Shown piece by piece: positions 1 to 5,589 of a DNA stretch of 5,631 nucleotides; position 1 is the stretch's first letter, and every line of letters starts with the position of its first letter. The notes beneath the pieces were generated by a model. It saw only the letters and a program-made list of their open reading frames with translations. It was not told where the DNA came from and made no database searches. This DNA comes from Thermoplasmata archaeon (GTDB taxonomy: Archaea; Thermoplasmatota; Thermoplasmata; UBA10834), in contig DUKU01000120.1 in assembly GCA_013329135.1 (NCBI GenBank), positions 2,404 to 8,034 on the forward strand. Direction: 5' to 3'. The translations under genes were made by a program, and so were the position numbers.

Positions 1-60
1 CGACAGGTGGATGGGCACCAGCCCCGGTCACACCTGAGGCCCAGCCGATGTCACGGAAGA

Positions 61-72
61 CCGCCGCGGCGG
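61..72. repeat. 12-bp perfect GC palindrome downstream of the serine hydrolase gene
   Basis: The 12 bases CCGCCGCGGCGG read identically on both strands and lie 14 bases past the hydrolase stop codon. They could form the stem of a transcript 3' end structure, but no T-run follows on the minus strand and such palindromes are frequent by chance in GC-rich DNA. The remainder of the left edge (positions 1-86) shows no gene that can be supported. Confidence 0.25.
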
Positions 73-86
73 CCACGCGGCGAGTC

Positions 87-1154
87 TCATCGGAGCCTGG
101 AGAAGTGGTCGCACACGAGCCTGGCGATCTTCGCCTCGGCCTCGAGCGCCTTCTCGAAGGACCCTTCCTCGATTTTCTTGAAGAACGTGCAGAGCACGAC
201 GTGCGATGTGGAGGACACGAATATGATCGCCGCGTTCGTGAGCGAGGCGGCAGTTGTGCCGGACTTGAGCGCGACGGGGATGTCCGGTGACAGCAGGTAG
301 GAGAGGGCAGTCTCGTCCTTCTGCATCATAAGGAGCCTGAGCATGTCCTTGGATGCCTTGGGGGACACGACCTCGTTCTTGAGTATCTTCTCGAGCAGCA
401 TCCCGATCTCCCTCGGCGTGCCGATGTTGTCGAAGACCTCGTCGTACACCCTCTGCTGCTTGAACTTCTTCTCGGCCTTGAGCCCGTAGATGCGCTCGTA
501 CTTCTGCCTGAAGTCATCGACCGACAGGCCCGCGGAATCGCGCTCGGTCTCGTTGAGGGCCTTCATCCTGTCCATGTCCGACATCCCCTTCCACTTCCTC
601 GCGGCCTCGGGGATGGTCAGGTCCCTGAACGGACCGACGCCCATGGACATCAGGAAACTCTCTCTGTAGGGCATGTATATGGATGTCTTGGCAAGGCCCA
701 GCTCCCTCATCATCATGTTCACGCGCTGGAGGCCTATGCGCTTCCACAGCATCTCTGACGCAGTGTTGTCCGTCGATATGATCATGAGCGCGAGCAGGTC
801 CCCGACGGTCGGCTTCAGCCCGGGGGCCATGTACTGCAGGACGCCCTCGCCTATGCAGAAGTGCTTCGGCTCGAGCTCGATCCTCTCGTCCAGGGCTATC
901 GAGCCTTCCTCCACCTGGCGGAACGTCTCCACCATCACGCCCAGCTTGAAGACGCTCGCGAGGGGGAATATCTTGTCGGCCTCGACGGCGATCTCGCTGC
1001 CCGTCTCTATGTGCTTGACGTAGAGGCCCAGCTGCCCCTTCGTCTCCTTGGCGGTCCTGAGCAGTTCGGCCTTCAGCCTGCCGAGGTCCGCGTCCTCATG
1101 GGGCGCCGCCTTCTTCTTCGTCGCTGTCAAGCCAAACACCAGTCCTTGGATCAT
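87..1154 (-). CDS. Class A beta-lactamase-like serine hydrolase (Beta-lactamase2 family)
   Basis: Predicted serine hydrolase of the penicillin-binding-protein/class A beta-lactamase fold, 355 residues. Seen in order: SVFK at about 67-70 (SxxK motif with nucleophile Ser67 and Lys70), TDNTA at about 128-132 (the SDN motif with Thr in place of Ser), and KSGT at about 297-300 (KTG motif). The segment between RELGL (~150-154) and TPREIG (~246-251) is about 90 residues and highly charged, much longer than the omega-loop region of TEM-type enzymes, and I cannot place the general-base Glu166. The N-terminus has only a short weakly hydrophobic stretch (IQGLVFGLTA) without a preceding positive patch, so I see no signal peptide and expect a cytoplasmic protein. 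ATG at 1154 is chosen; an adjacent in-frame TTG at 1157 is the alternative, and no clear Shine-Dalgarno precedes either. The fold is well supported; the substrate is unknown. It may be an esterase or amidohydrolase rather than a lactamase. Confidence 0.85.
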   Translation of the reverse strand: MIQGLVFGLTATKKKAAPHEDADLGRLKAELLRTAKETKGQLGLYVKHIETGSEIAVEADKIFPLASVFKLGVMVETFRQVEEGSIALDERIELEPKHFCIGEGVLQYMAPGLKPTVGDLLALMIISTDNTASEMLWKRIGLQRVNMMMRELGLAKTSIYMPYRESFLMSMGVGPFRDLTIPEAARKWKGMSDMDRMKALNETERDSAGLSVDDFRQKYERIYGLKAEKKFKQQRVYDEVFDNIGTPREIGMLLEKILKNEVVSPKASKDMLRLLMMQKDETALSYLLSPDIPVALKSGTTAASLTNAAIIFVSSTSHVVLCTFFKKIEEGSFEKALEAEAKIARLVCDHFSRLR

Positions 1155-1220
1155 CAACGGTGGCCACTGGGGACGAACCCTTCGCGGCGCGCCGTCTATG
1201 GTCGAAGAGCGGGATGTTCC

Positions 1221-1227
1221 TATTTAG
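1221..1227 (-). promoter_or_regulatory. Candidate TATA box for the serine hydrolase gene
   Basis: On the minus strand the sequence reads CTAAATA inside the near-palindromic CCTAAATAGG. A start about 25 bases downstream would fall near 1196 and give a leader of roughly 40 bases before ATG 1154. The match to an archaeal TATA box is moderate and nothing else confirms it. Confidence 0.35.
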
Positions 1228-1477
1228 GCGCTTCGCTCGAACAATAGGGGTCGATGGACGAACGTGCACCATGGCCGCTGAAGAACAGAGGGATAACGGA
1301 GAAGGAAGAGGGGCTTTGGCCCATTGTTGGGGGGGGAGGATGTTGGCTGATCTCGGGCCAGAAGGAAAATCCTTGTTTCCCTCTTCCTGTCTCTTGAGAC
1401 GGAAAGAGGCGAGCACGCCTCATATACCCTTTCTCCCTGGAATCATGCGTGATAACATCCCGTGACCATATCTGGCT

Positions 1478-1490
1478 ACAAGTCTTTATC
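1478..1490 (+). promoter_or_regulatory. Archaeal BRE/TATA promoter of the HAD phosphatase gene
   Basis: ACAA (1478-1481, a plausible TFB-recognition element) is followed by CTTTATC, with TTTATC at 1485-1490. This lies at -31 to -26 relative to the A of ATG 1516, the expected TATA-box spacing for transcription starting at or next to the start codon. The spacing therefore argues for a leaderless mRNA and for ATG 1516 over the upstream GTG at 1462. Confidence 0.55.
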
Positions 1491-1515
1491 CCGGCCCGGA
1501 CGATTCCCCAGGCTG

Positions 1516-2241
1516 ATGGAGTCCAAGGGTCATATCATCGCGAAACCCATCAGGCCCACCAAGAGGCTCAGAGCCATCATATTCGACCTCGATGACACTC
1601 TGGTCATATCCACGGTCGACTTCCCGAAGTTCAAGAGGCTCGTGATAGACCGGATCGAGGAGTTCGGCGAGGACAGGGGATTGTACGATCCCTCGGGGAC
1701 CATCGTCAGGATCTTGGACAGGTTCGAGGCCAGGATGAGGGAGAAAGGGGTCCCGGAGGCCGGCATCAAGGACATGCTCGCGGAGCTGGACGATATCATG
1801 GATGCAGTGGAACTCGAGAGGGTAGATGAGACCGCGGCTATACCTGGCTCGCAGGAGACCCTACAGTTCCTCAGGGACAGAAGGGTCAAGGTCGGCGTGC
1901 TCACGCGCGGCTGTGAAGCCTACGCGAGAAGGGCCATGTCCAGGACGGGCATCGACGGGCTGGTGGACGCCATTGAGTGCCGCAACTCCCACACGAGGCC
2001 GAAGCCGCATCCAGACGCTTACCTGAGGCTCGCGGGAGCTTTGGGCGTCGGAAAGGACGAGACGCTCTTCATAGGCGACCATGCCATCGACGCGCACTGC
2101 GCGGCGAACGCAGGAGTCCCATTCATAGGCGTGATGACAGGGGACGTGCCGGAACAGGCCCTGTTCGATGCGGGGAGCTTCGCCGTAGCAAGGGACGTCG
2201 GCGAACTCAGAGCAGTGCTGGCGCCGCTGCTTGGAGATTGA
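1516..2241 (+). CDS. HAD-superfamily hydrolase, phosphoglycolate phosphatase-like
   Basis: Predicted cytoplasmic phosphatase of the haloacid dehalogenase superfamily, 241 residues, a normal length for a subfamily I enzyme. All four HAD motifs are visible: motif I FDLDDTLV at 23-30 (nucleophile Asp24, acid/base Asp26), motif II VGVLTRG at 126-132 (Thr130), motif III Lys163 in RPKPHPDAY, and motif IV GDHAID at 187-192 (Asp188 and Asp192, Mg2+ ligands). A mostly helical cap of about 85 residues sits between motifs I and II (roughly 35-115), as in the C1-cap group that includes phosphoglycolate and pyrophosphate phosphatases. The substrate cannot be read from the sequence. ATG 1516 is preferred because a TATA-like box lies 26-31 bases upstream; a GTG at 1462 would add 18 residues that do not resemble a HAD N-terminus. 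It diverges from the serine hydrolase and converges on the DUF835 gene; no operon partner is visible. Confidence 0.9.
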   Translation: MESKGHIIAKPIRPTKRLRAIIFDLDDTLVISTVDFPKFKRLVIDRIEEFGEDRGLYDPSGTIVRILDRFEARMREKGVPEAGIKDMLAELDDIMDAVELERVDETAAIPGSQETLQFLRDRRVKVGVLTRGCEAYARRAMSRTGIDGLVDAIECRNSHTRPKPHPDAYLRLAGALGVGKDETLFIGDHAIDAHCAANAGVPFIGVMTGDVPEQALFDAGSFAVARDVGELRAVLAPLLGD

Positions 2242-2246
2242 GGATT

Positions 2247-2251
2247 AAAAA
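2247..2251 (-). terminator. Candidate oligo-T terminator for the DUF835 gene
   Basis: On the minus strand, TTTTT (2251-2247) follows a GC-rich GCGAATCGCC-like stretch, and a shorter TTTT (2291-2288) sits just past the DUF835 stop codon. Archaeal termination commonly uses such T-runs without a hairpin. On the plus strand after the phosphatase gene I see only weak T-rich sequence in this 52-base convergent gap. Confidence 0.35.
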
Positions 2252-2293
2252 GGCGATTCGATAGAATTGTTCTGGGGTTTGGTGCGTAAAAGG

Positions 2294-2869
2294 CTACCTG
2301 GGCCCGACATCCAGCAATCGGATCTCGCCTGGGGTCGAGCTGAGGATATGGTCCTCACCCGCTTCCGACTCCGGCCTCGGGAGCACGACCTCGAGGTTCC
2401 TCTCGAGAAGGGCTATCTCACGCTCGGACATCGTACGGGGGTCCACCGGCACTATCAGGACGCAGTCGTTCGTGACGACCATGTCCCTCAGCTGGTGCAT
2501 GAACTGGAGCATGCGGTCGTAAGTGTTGAGGGAGACCATATACTCGAGACCGTCGACGATGATGGCGGTCCTCTTCTGGGACTCGATGAACGCGCGGACC
2601 TGGCTCATCAGTATGCCAATGGCTGTGGGGTTGATGCGTCCCTCGCCGACGAGGTTCGTGAGCCACACCATCCTGCAGCTGTCGAGCTCCTTCTCGGTCA
2701 GGAGTTTCTTGGGGAAGTCGCGGGTGATGACCAGCCCTGCGCACCCCGAAGATAGGGCGTGCTCGAATAGCTCGTAGCTCACCTTCGGCCTCCTCTCTTC
2801 GACCAGGTAGACGTTGCCTGGCCTCATGTCAGCCGAAAAGGTGGCACCTGAAACCAACGTAGACGCCAT
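2294..2869 (-). CDS. Stand-alone DUF835 domain protein
   Basis: A 191-residue protein that matches the archaeal DUF835 family over most of its length. Recognisable segments: VYLVEE (20-25), YELFEHAL (32-39), GLVITRDFP (45-53), WLTN (69-72), INP (79-81), the hydrophobic strand ending in acid IIVDGLEYM (103-111), and PVDPRTMSERE (141-151). DUF835 has no established biochemical role; in Thermoplasmata and Thermococci it occurs alone or fused to PAS, receiver or kinase modules, so a signalling function is an inference. The VDGLEYM strand resembles a Walker B strand of RecA/KaiC-like folds, but there is no GxxxxGK(T/S) loop, so ATP hydrolysis is not expected. There are no membrane segments or signal peptide. 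ATG 2869 is supported by a strong TATA box 37-47 bases upstream and a short leader containing GGATGGG as a weak ribosome-binding site. It has its own promoter and so need not be co-transcribed with the cysteine protein gene upstream. Confidence 0.85.
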   Translation of the reverse strand: MASTLVSGATFSADMRPGNVYLVEERRPKVSYELFEHALSSGCAGLVITRDFPKKLLTEKELDSCRMVWLTNLVGEGRINPTAIGILMSQVRAFIESQKRTAIIVDGLEYMVSLNTYDRMLQFMHQLRDMVVTNDCVLIVPVDPRTMSEREIALLERNLEVVLPRPESEAGEDHILSSTPGEIRLLDVGPR

Positions 2870-2905
2870 CTACGCATCCCATCCTGCGTATGTATTGTAT
2901 TGACA

Positions 2906-2916
2906 CTTTATATAAT
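2906..2916 (-). promoter_or_regulatory. TATA box of the DUF835 gene
   Basis: Minus strand ATTATATAAAG is the best TATA box in the window, preceded by an A-containing BRE-like CAACAG. Starting about 25 bases downstream would place the transcript start near 2882, leaving a leader of about 13 bases before ATG 2869. It lies between the stop codon of the cysteine protein gene and the DUF835 start. Confidence 0.7.
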
Positions 2917-2969
2917 ACTGTTGACCAGGCTCCGCTGGCGTGAAAAGGATCTGCGGATCGTCCCGACAA

Positions 2970-3236
2970 TCATAATCTGTTGCAGAAGACTCGCATCCGG
3001 TCTACGGGCACGGTCCCGTACGGACATGCCTCGCACTCGGCGATCATCGCTGAGGCCTTCATCTCGTAGTAGCAGGGCACGGTGAAGAACTTCGTGACGC
3101 CGTAGCACAGGACCCTGGACTTGTTGTCCACGACGCTGCCGTGCGGGCAGGCGTTGCAGTCGGCCGCGGTCACCATCCGGGCCTCGCCCCGGTCGTCGCA
3201 GCGCGCCATGAACAGCTTGTGCATCTTTGCTTCCAT
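2970..3236 (-). CDS. Small eight-cysteine protein with tandem four-Cys units, probable metal binder
   Basis: I do not recognise a named family. The 88-residue protein contains eight cysteines at 13, 27, 30, 44, 55, 68, 71 and 85, arranged as two copies of one unit: C-x13-C-x2-C-x13-C and C-x12-C-x2-C-x13-C. The copies share clear sequence: ADCNACPHGSV...RVLC versus AECEACPYGTV...RVFC. Four cysteines per unit suggest two sites for Zn2+ or an iron-sulphur centre, presumably cytoplasmic since there is no signal peptide or membrane segment. ATG 3236 is chosen because GGTG lies seven bases upstream and because upstream residues look non-coding; in-frame alternatives are ATG 3260 (96 residues), TTG 3326 (118) and ATG 3224 (84), and all keep the eight cysteines. 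It lies 100 bases upstream of the DUF835 gene on the same strand and is divergent from the histidine kinase. The repeated coding pattern makes chance unlikely; the function is unknown. Confidence 0.72.
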   Translation of the reverse strand: MEAKMHKLFMARCDDRGEARMVTAADCNACPHGSVVDNKSRVLCYGVTKFFTVPCYYEMKASAMIAECEACPYGTVPVDRMRVFCNRL

Positions 3237-3243
3237 TCCCTCA

Positions 3244-3247
3244 CACC
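3244..3247 (-). promoter_or_regulatory. Ribosome-binding site deciding the start of the cysteine protein
   Basis: Minus strand GGTG, followed by TGAGGGA and then ATG 3236, gives a seven-base spacing to the start codon. It pairs with the archaeal 16S rRNA 3' end (SD core GGAGGTGA). The alternative starts at 3260 and 3326 have no comparable site. Confidence 0.4.
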
Positions 3248-3280
3248 CAGGGGTAATCATCGACTCTGCTGATAGCCTTT

Positions 3281-3293
3281 GCCTTGGCAAGGC
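3281..3293. repeat. 13-bp palindrome between the divergent cysteine protein and kinase genes
   Basis: GCCTTG-G-CAAGGC is a perfect 6-bp dyad about one central base, 45 bases upstream of ATG 3236. It could be a regulator-binding operator or, in the minus-strand leader, a small structured element; a one-base loop makes a stable RNA hairpin unlikely without opening inner pairs. Confidence 0.35.
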
Positions 3294-3359
3294 CGGTGCC
3301 CGAATGGATACGCTGGCAAGGAACAATGCGTCCTGAATATCACCGACGCGAACACCTTG

Positions 3360-3373
3360 ACAACCTTTTTATC
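3360..3373 (+). promoter_or_regulatory. Candidate BRE/TATA promoter of the histidine kinase gene
   Basis: ACAA (3360-3363) followed by CCTTTTTATC resembles the box in front of the HAD gene. A transcript start about 26 bases after the box would lie near 3399, downstream of the GTG at 3391 and upstream of ATG 3466, giving a leader of about 67 bases. The reverse strand reads GATAAAAAGG and could serve the cysteine protein gene, but its upstream flank is GC-rich and lacks a BRE-like sequence. Confidence 0.5.
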
Positions 3374-3453
3374 GGGCACAGCCGCTGTAGGTGCCAAGGG
3401 CGCATACCCCCGTACGCGCCCGTATTGCTGATAGGGGCGGCATCGCTTCTCTC

Positions 3454-3460
3454 GGTGGGG
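3454..3460 (+). promoter_or_regulatory. Ribosome-binding site of the histidine kinase gene
   Basis: GGTGGGG ends five bases before ATG 3466. Its GGTG core matches the archaeal Shine-Dalgarno GGAGGTGA. Together with the inferred transcript start near 3399 it supports ATG 3466 rather than the in-frame GTG at 3391. Confidence 0.5.
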
Positions 3461-3465
3461 CATCA

Positions 3466-5565
3466 ATGAGCGCTGATGAGCTGGACGTTGGATTGCTGAC
3501 ATCCGAACTGCTGGACGGGGTGTTCGCCTGTAGCAAGTCGGGTGAGATCATGTTCTCGAACCCAGCGTTCGCCCGCATGCTCGGTTACAAGCACGAGACC
3601 ATGAAGGCGAGGAACATCGCCAAGGACATCGTCGAGAGGGACCTGGAGTGGAGGGCCCTCGTGTCCCTCCTGGAGCAGGGAAGCCCCATTCACGATTACG
3701 AGATCAAGTTCAGACGCAGCGACGGCATGGTCATGATCATATCCCTGACAGCGAACGCACTCCTGGACAAGAACGGGTCCCCGATAGGCATAGCGGCCGT
3801 TGCCAGGGACATCAGCACCAGGAAGGGCGTCGAGAACGAGTTGCGCGAGAAGGCGTTCAGGATAGACATCATGAACAGGATCGCCAAGCTGGCCGGCACG
3901 CACAAGGACATCCGGACGGTGCTGTTGAAGGTCTCCGAGGAGCTCCAGAAGCTCCTGGACTTCGACTCCATATGCGCTGGCGTTACCGAGGAGAAGGGCA
4001 GGCATGTCGAAGTGTTCGTCCCCGATCCGAAGCACGCGGACAAGGCCGTCTCCCTAGGTAAGGTGCTCTACGAGGGGAGCATCGTGGAGAAGCTGAGGTT
4101 CGGCGGCAAGGCGGTGATCGTCGAGAAAGAGGCGGGCAGGAAGCTGTTCAGCGAGTTCGGCGTCCTAGACGTCAACAAGGCGAGCTCGATGATGGCCGTG
4201 CCCCTCACATCCCGAGGCAGGGTGCTCGGGTCGCTCAACCTCCTAGACTCGAAGCAGGCCGAATACGACTGGGAGAGCGCAGAGGCGCTCCAGATGGTGG
4301 CCGACCTGCTCGCAGGCATGATTGACAACATGGTCCTTTTCGCCACGCTCGAGACCAAGGTGAGCCTCCAGGAGGCACTGGTCAGGTCCAGTGTCGAGCT
4401 GCAGAGGGCCATCAGCACAGAGCAGATATACGCGGCCATCTCATCCCACATCATGGAGGTCGTGCGCTACAAGGACCTCTCGTTCTACGTGGTCGACTGG
4501 CAGAAGAAGCTCGTGCAGCCCGTGTACGCCGTCGGAGGATACTCGGACGAGATACTCGGAGACCCGGGAGGGTTCGACGAGGGCATTGTCGGGCTCGTCG
4601 CGAAGACGGGAAAGGCGGAGTTCGTGGACGACGTCGACGCGGACCCGAGGTCGGCGGACATACCAGGGGTCCCGCTCGAACACAACTCCATGCTCGCGAT
4701 ACCCCTCACGGGCTCCCAGGAGGTCATAGGCGTGCTCGAGCTCTACAGGGAGAGGGGCCAGGTGTTCACGCAGAACGACCTCGAGGCAGGCATGTTGTTC
4801 GCCCAGCAGGCGTCCATCGCCCTCGAGAACTCCCAGCTCGTCTCGAAGCTCCAGGACGCCAAGAAGGAGATCGAGATGCTCAACGACCTCATGTTCCACG
4901 ACATCAACAACTACAACTTCGCGACCCTGAACTACGTCGAGATGGTGTACAAGGACAAGGACCTCCCGCACGCGGCGAAGGTACCCCTGGAGAAGTCCCT
5001 CCACCTCATCAGGGAGAACGCGAAGCTGATAGACAACGTCAAGAAGCTGACCAAGATAGGTGTCATGGAGCCAGACGATTTCGTCCTCGTGAACCTGAGC
5101 GACGTGCTGAGGAAGGTCGTGTCCGGCATCATGACATCGTCGACCAAGAGGGTCGGCGTCAAGCTCGACACGCCCGAGGAGGCGTACATCAAGGCCAACC
5201 CGCTCGTGGACGAGCTGTTCGTGAACCTGTTCAACAACGCGGTCAAGTACGACCCTCACGAGGAGGTCGACATCGACGTGGAGGTCAAGAAGGTCCTCGA
5301 GGAGGAGCGCCCTTCGTGGAAGGTCTGCATATCCGACAACGGCTACGGGATACCGGACGACAAGAAGGCCATGCTCTTCCAGAAGTATGTGAGGCTCAAG
5401 CACGACACGAAGATATCCGGAAGCGGCCTCGGCCTGTCGATCTGCAGGGCCCTCACGGACAAGTTCTCAGGCAGGATATGGGTCGAGGACAGGGTCCAGG
5501 GCAAGAGCGAACTCGGGGCGAGGTTCTGCGTCGTGTTCCCGGCCGAGAGGCATCCGCACCAGTGA
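3466..5565 (+). CDS. Soluble PAS-GAF-GAF sensor histidine kinase
   Basis: A 699-residue predicted cytoplasmic sensor histidine kinase that should autophosphorylate on His and pass phosphate to an unidentified response regulator. Domain order: PAS with PAC end (about 10-120, closing in VARDIST), GAF 1 (about 136-285), helical linker (about 288-315), GAF 2 (about 316-455), coiled segment, H-box FHDINNYN with phosphoacceptor His478, then HATPase_c. The ATPase boxes are intact: N-box NLFNNAVKY (Asn591), G1 DNGYG (Asp624), F-box FQKYVRL (Phe638) and G2 GSGLGLS (652-658). There are no transmembrane segments, so signals are presumably cytoplasmic ligands, redox state or light/heme-type cofactors bound by PAS or GAF; no cofactor-binding residue can be named. 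There is no receiver domain and no response regulator gene nearby, so it is an orphan kinase within this window. ATG 3466 is preferred (RBS GGTGGGG; the first residues lead directly into PAS); GTG 3391 would add 25 unlikely residues. Confidence 0.93.
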   Translation: MSADELDVGLLTSELLDGVFACSKSGEIMFSNPAFARMLGYKHETMKARNIAKDIVERDLEWRALVSLLEQGSPIHDYEIKFRRSDGMVMIISLTANALLDKNGSPIGIAAVARDISTRKGVENELREKAFRIDIMNRIAKLAGTHKDIRTVLLKVSEELQKLLDFDSICAGVTEEKGRHVEVFVPDPKHADKAVSLGKVLYEGSIVEKLRFGGKAVIVEKEAGRKLFSEFGVLDVNKASSMMAVPLTSRGRVLGSLNLLDSKQAEYDWESAEALQMVADLLAGMIDNMVLFATLETKVSLQEALVRSSVELQRAISTEQIYAAISSHIMEVVRYKDLSFYVVDWQKKLVQPVYAVGGYSDEILGDPGGFDEGIVGLVAKTGKAEFVDDVDADPRSADIPGVPLEHNSMLAIPLTGSQEVIGVLELYRERGQVFTQNDLEAGMLFAQQASIALENSQLVSKLQDAKKEIEMLNDLMFHDINNYNFATLNYVEMVYKDKDLPHAAKVPLEKSLHLIRENAKLIDNVKKLTKIGVMEPDDFVLVNLSDVLRKVVSGIMTSSTKRVGVKLDTPEEAYIKANPLVDELFVNLFNNAVKYDPHEEVDIDVEVKKVLEEERPSWKVCISDNGYGIPDDKKAMLFQKYVRLKHDTKISGSGLGLSICRALTDKFSGRIWVEDRVQGKSELGARFCVVFPAERHPHQ

Positions 5566-5570
5566 CCGCC

Positions 5571-5589
5571 GGATCCCGCATGGGGATCC
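5571..5589 (+). terminator. Hairpin after the histidine kinase gene
   Basis: GGATCCC (5571-5577) pairs with GGGATCC (5583-5589) around the loop GCATG, giving a 7-bp GC-rich stem that begins five bases after the stop codon. No T-run follows directly; TTTT occurs only at the right edge (5628-5631). It may be a 3' end structure or processing site rather than a classical terminator. The remaining right edge holds AT-rich AATAATAAG, possibly the start of another promoter. Confidence 0.4.

Larger units (their letters stand above)
1158..1515. other. Divergent intergenic spacer, no gene supported
   Basis: About 360 bases separate the divergently transcribed hydrolase and phosphatase genes. Composition differs from the flanking genes: a run of eight Gs (1329-1336), a pyrimidine-rich stretch (about 1374-1393), a small AAGGA-AAA-TCCTT hairpin (1362-1374) and a dyad GTCTC-TT-GAGAC (1389-1400). 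TATA-like boxes for both flanking genes lie at its ends, plus a further AT-rich box CATATACC at 1421-1428. Open frames exist on both strands but their translations are low-complexity or Arg/Pro-rich and lack family features. I found no tRNA-like or riboswitch-like fold by eye. Confidence 0.6.

Noticed and set aside
7..300. Open frames on the plus strand at the left edge (7-300 and 48-290)
   Set aside because: They overlap the well-supported serine hydrolase gene antisense, have Arg/Pro-rich translations and show no family motif. A short frame ending at TGA 35-37 could be the tail of a gene from outside the window, but eleven residues cannot support a call.
1171..1263. Direct repeat GGACGAAC at 1171-1178 and 1256-1263
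   Set aside because: Eight bases repeated once in GC-rich DNA is expected by chance and has no further extension.
1160..1465. Open frames in the divergent spacer, including a possible ATG at 1340 next to GGAGG
   Set aside because: The GGAGG abuts the ATG with no spacing, the translation has no recognisable pattern, and the region has non-coding composition with homopolymer runs.
1462..1515. Upstream GTG start for the HAD gene
   Set aside because: The extra 18 residues are unlike HAD N-termini, and the TATA-like box at 1485-1490 lies inside this stretch with exact spacing for ATG 1516.
3237..3326. TTG start at 3326 or ATG at 3260 for the cysteine protein
   Set aside because: The extensions carry no part of the cysteine repeat and lack a ribosome-binding site, whereas ATG 3236 has GGTG at seven bases. 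ATG 3260 remains possible.
3391..3465. GTG start at 3391 for the histidine kinase
   Set aside because: The inferred transcript start (about 3399) is downstream of it, and ATG 3466 has a GGTGGGG ribosome-binding site and leads directly into the PAS domain.
4441..5403. A 320-residue open frame antisense to the kinase, and similar ones at 3463-4035 and 4068-4454
   Set aside because: These arise from GC-rich codon bias opposite a gene with intact catalytic motifs; translations are repetitive in Leu, Val, Asp and Glu with no motifs.
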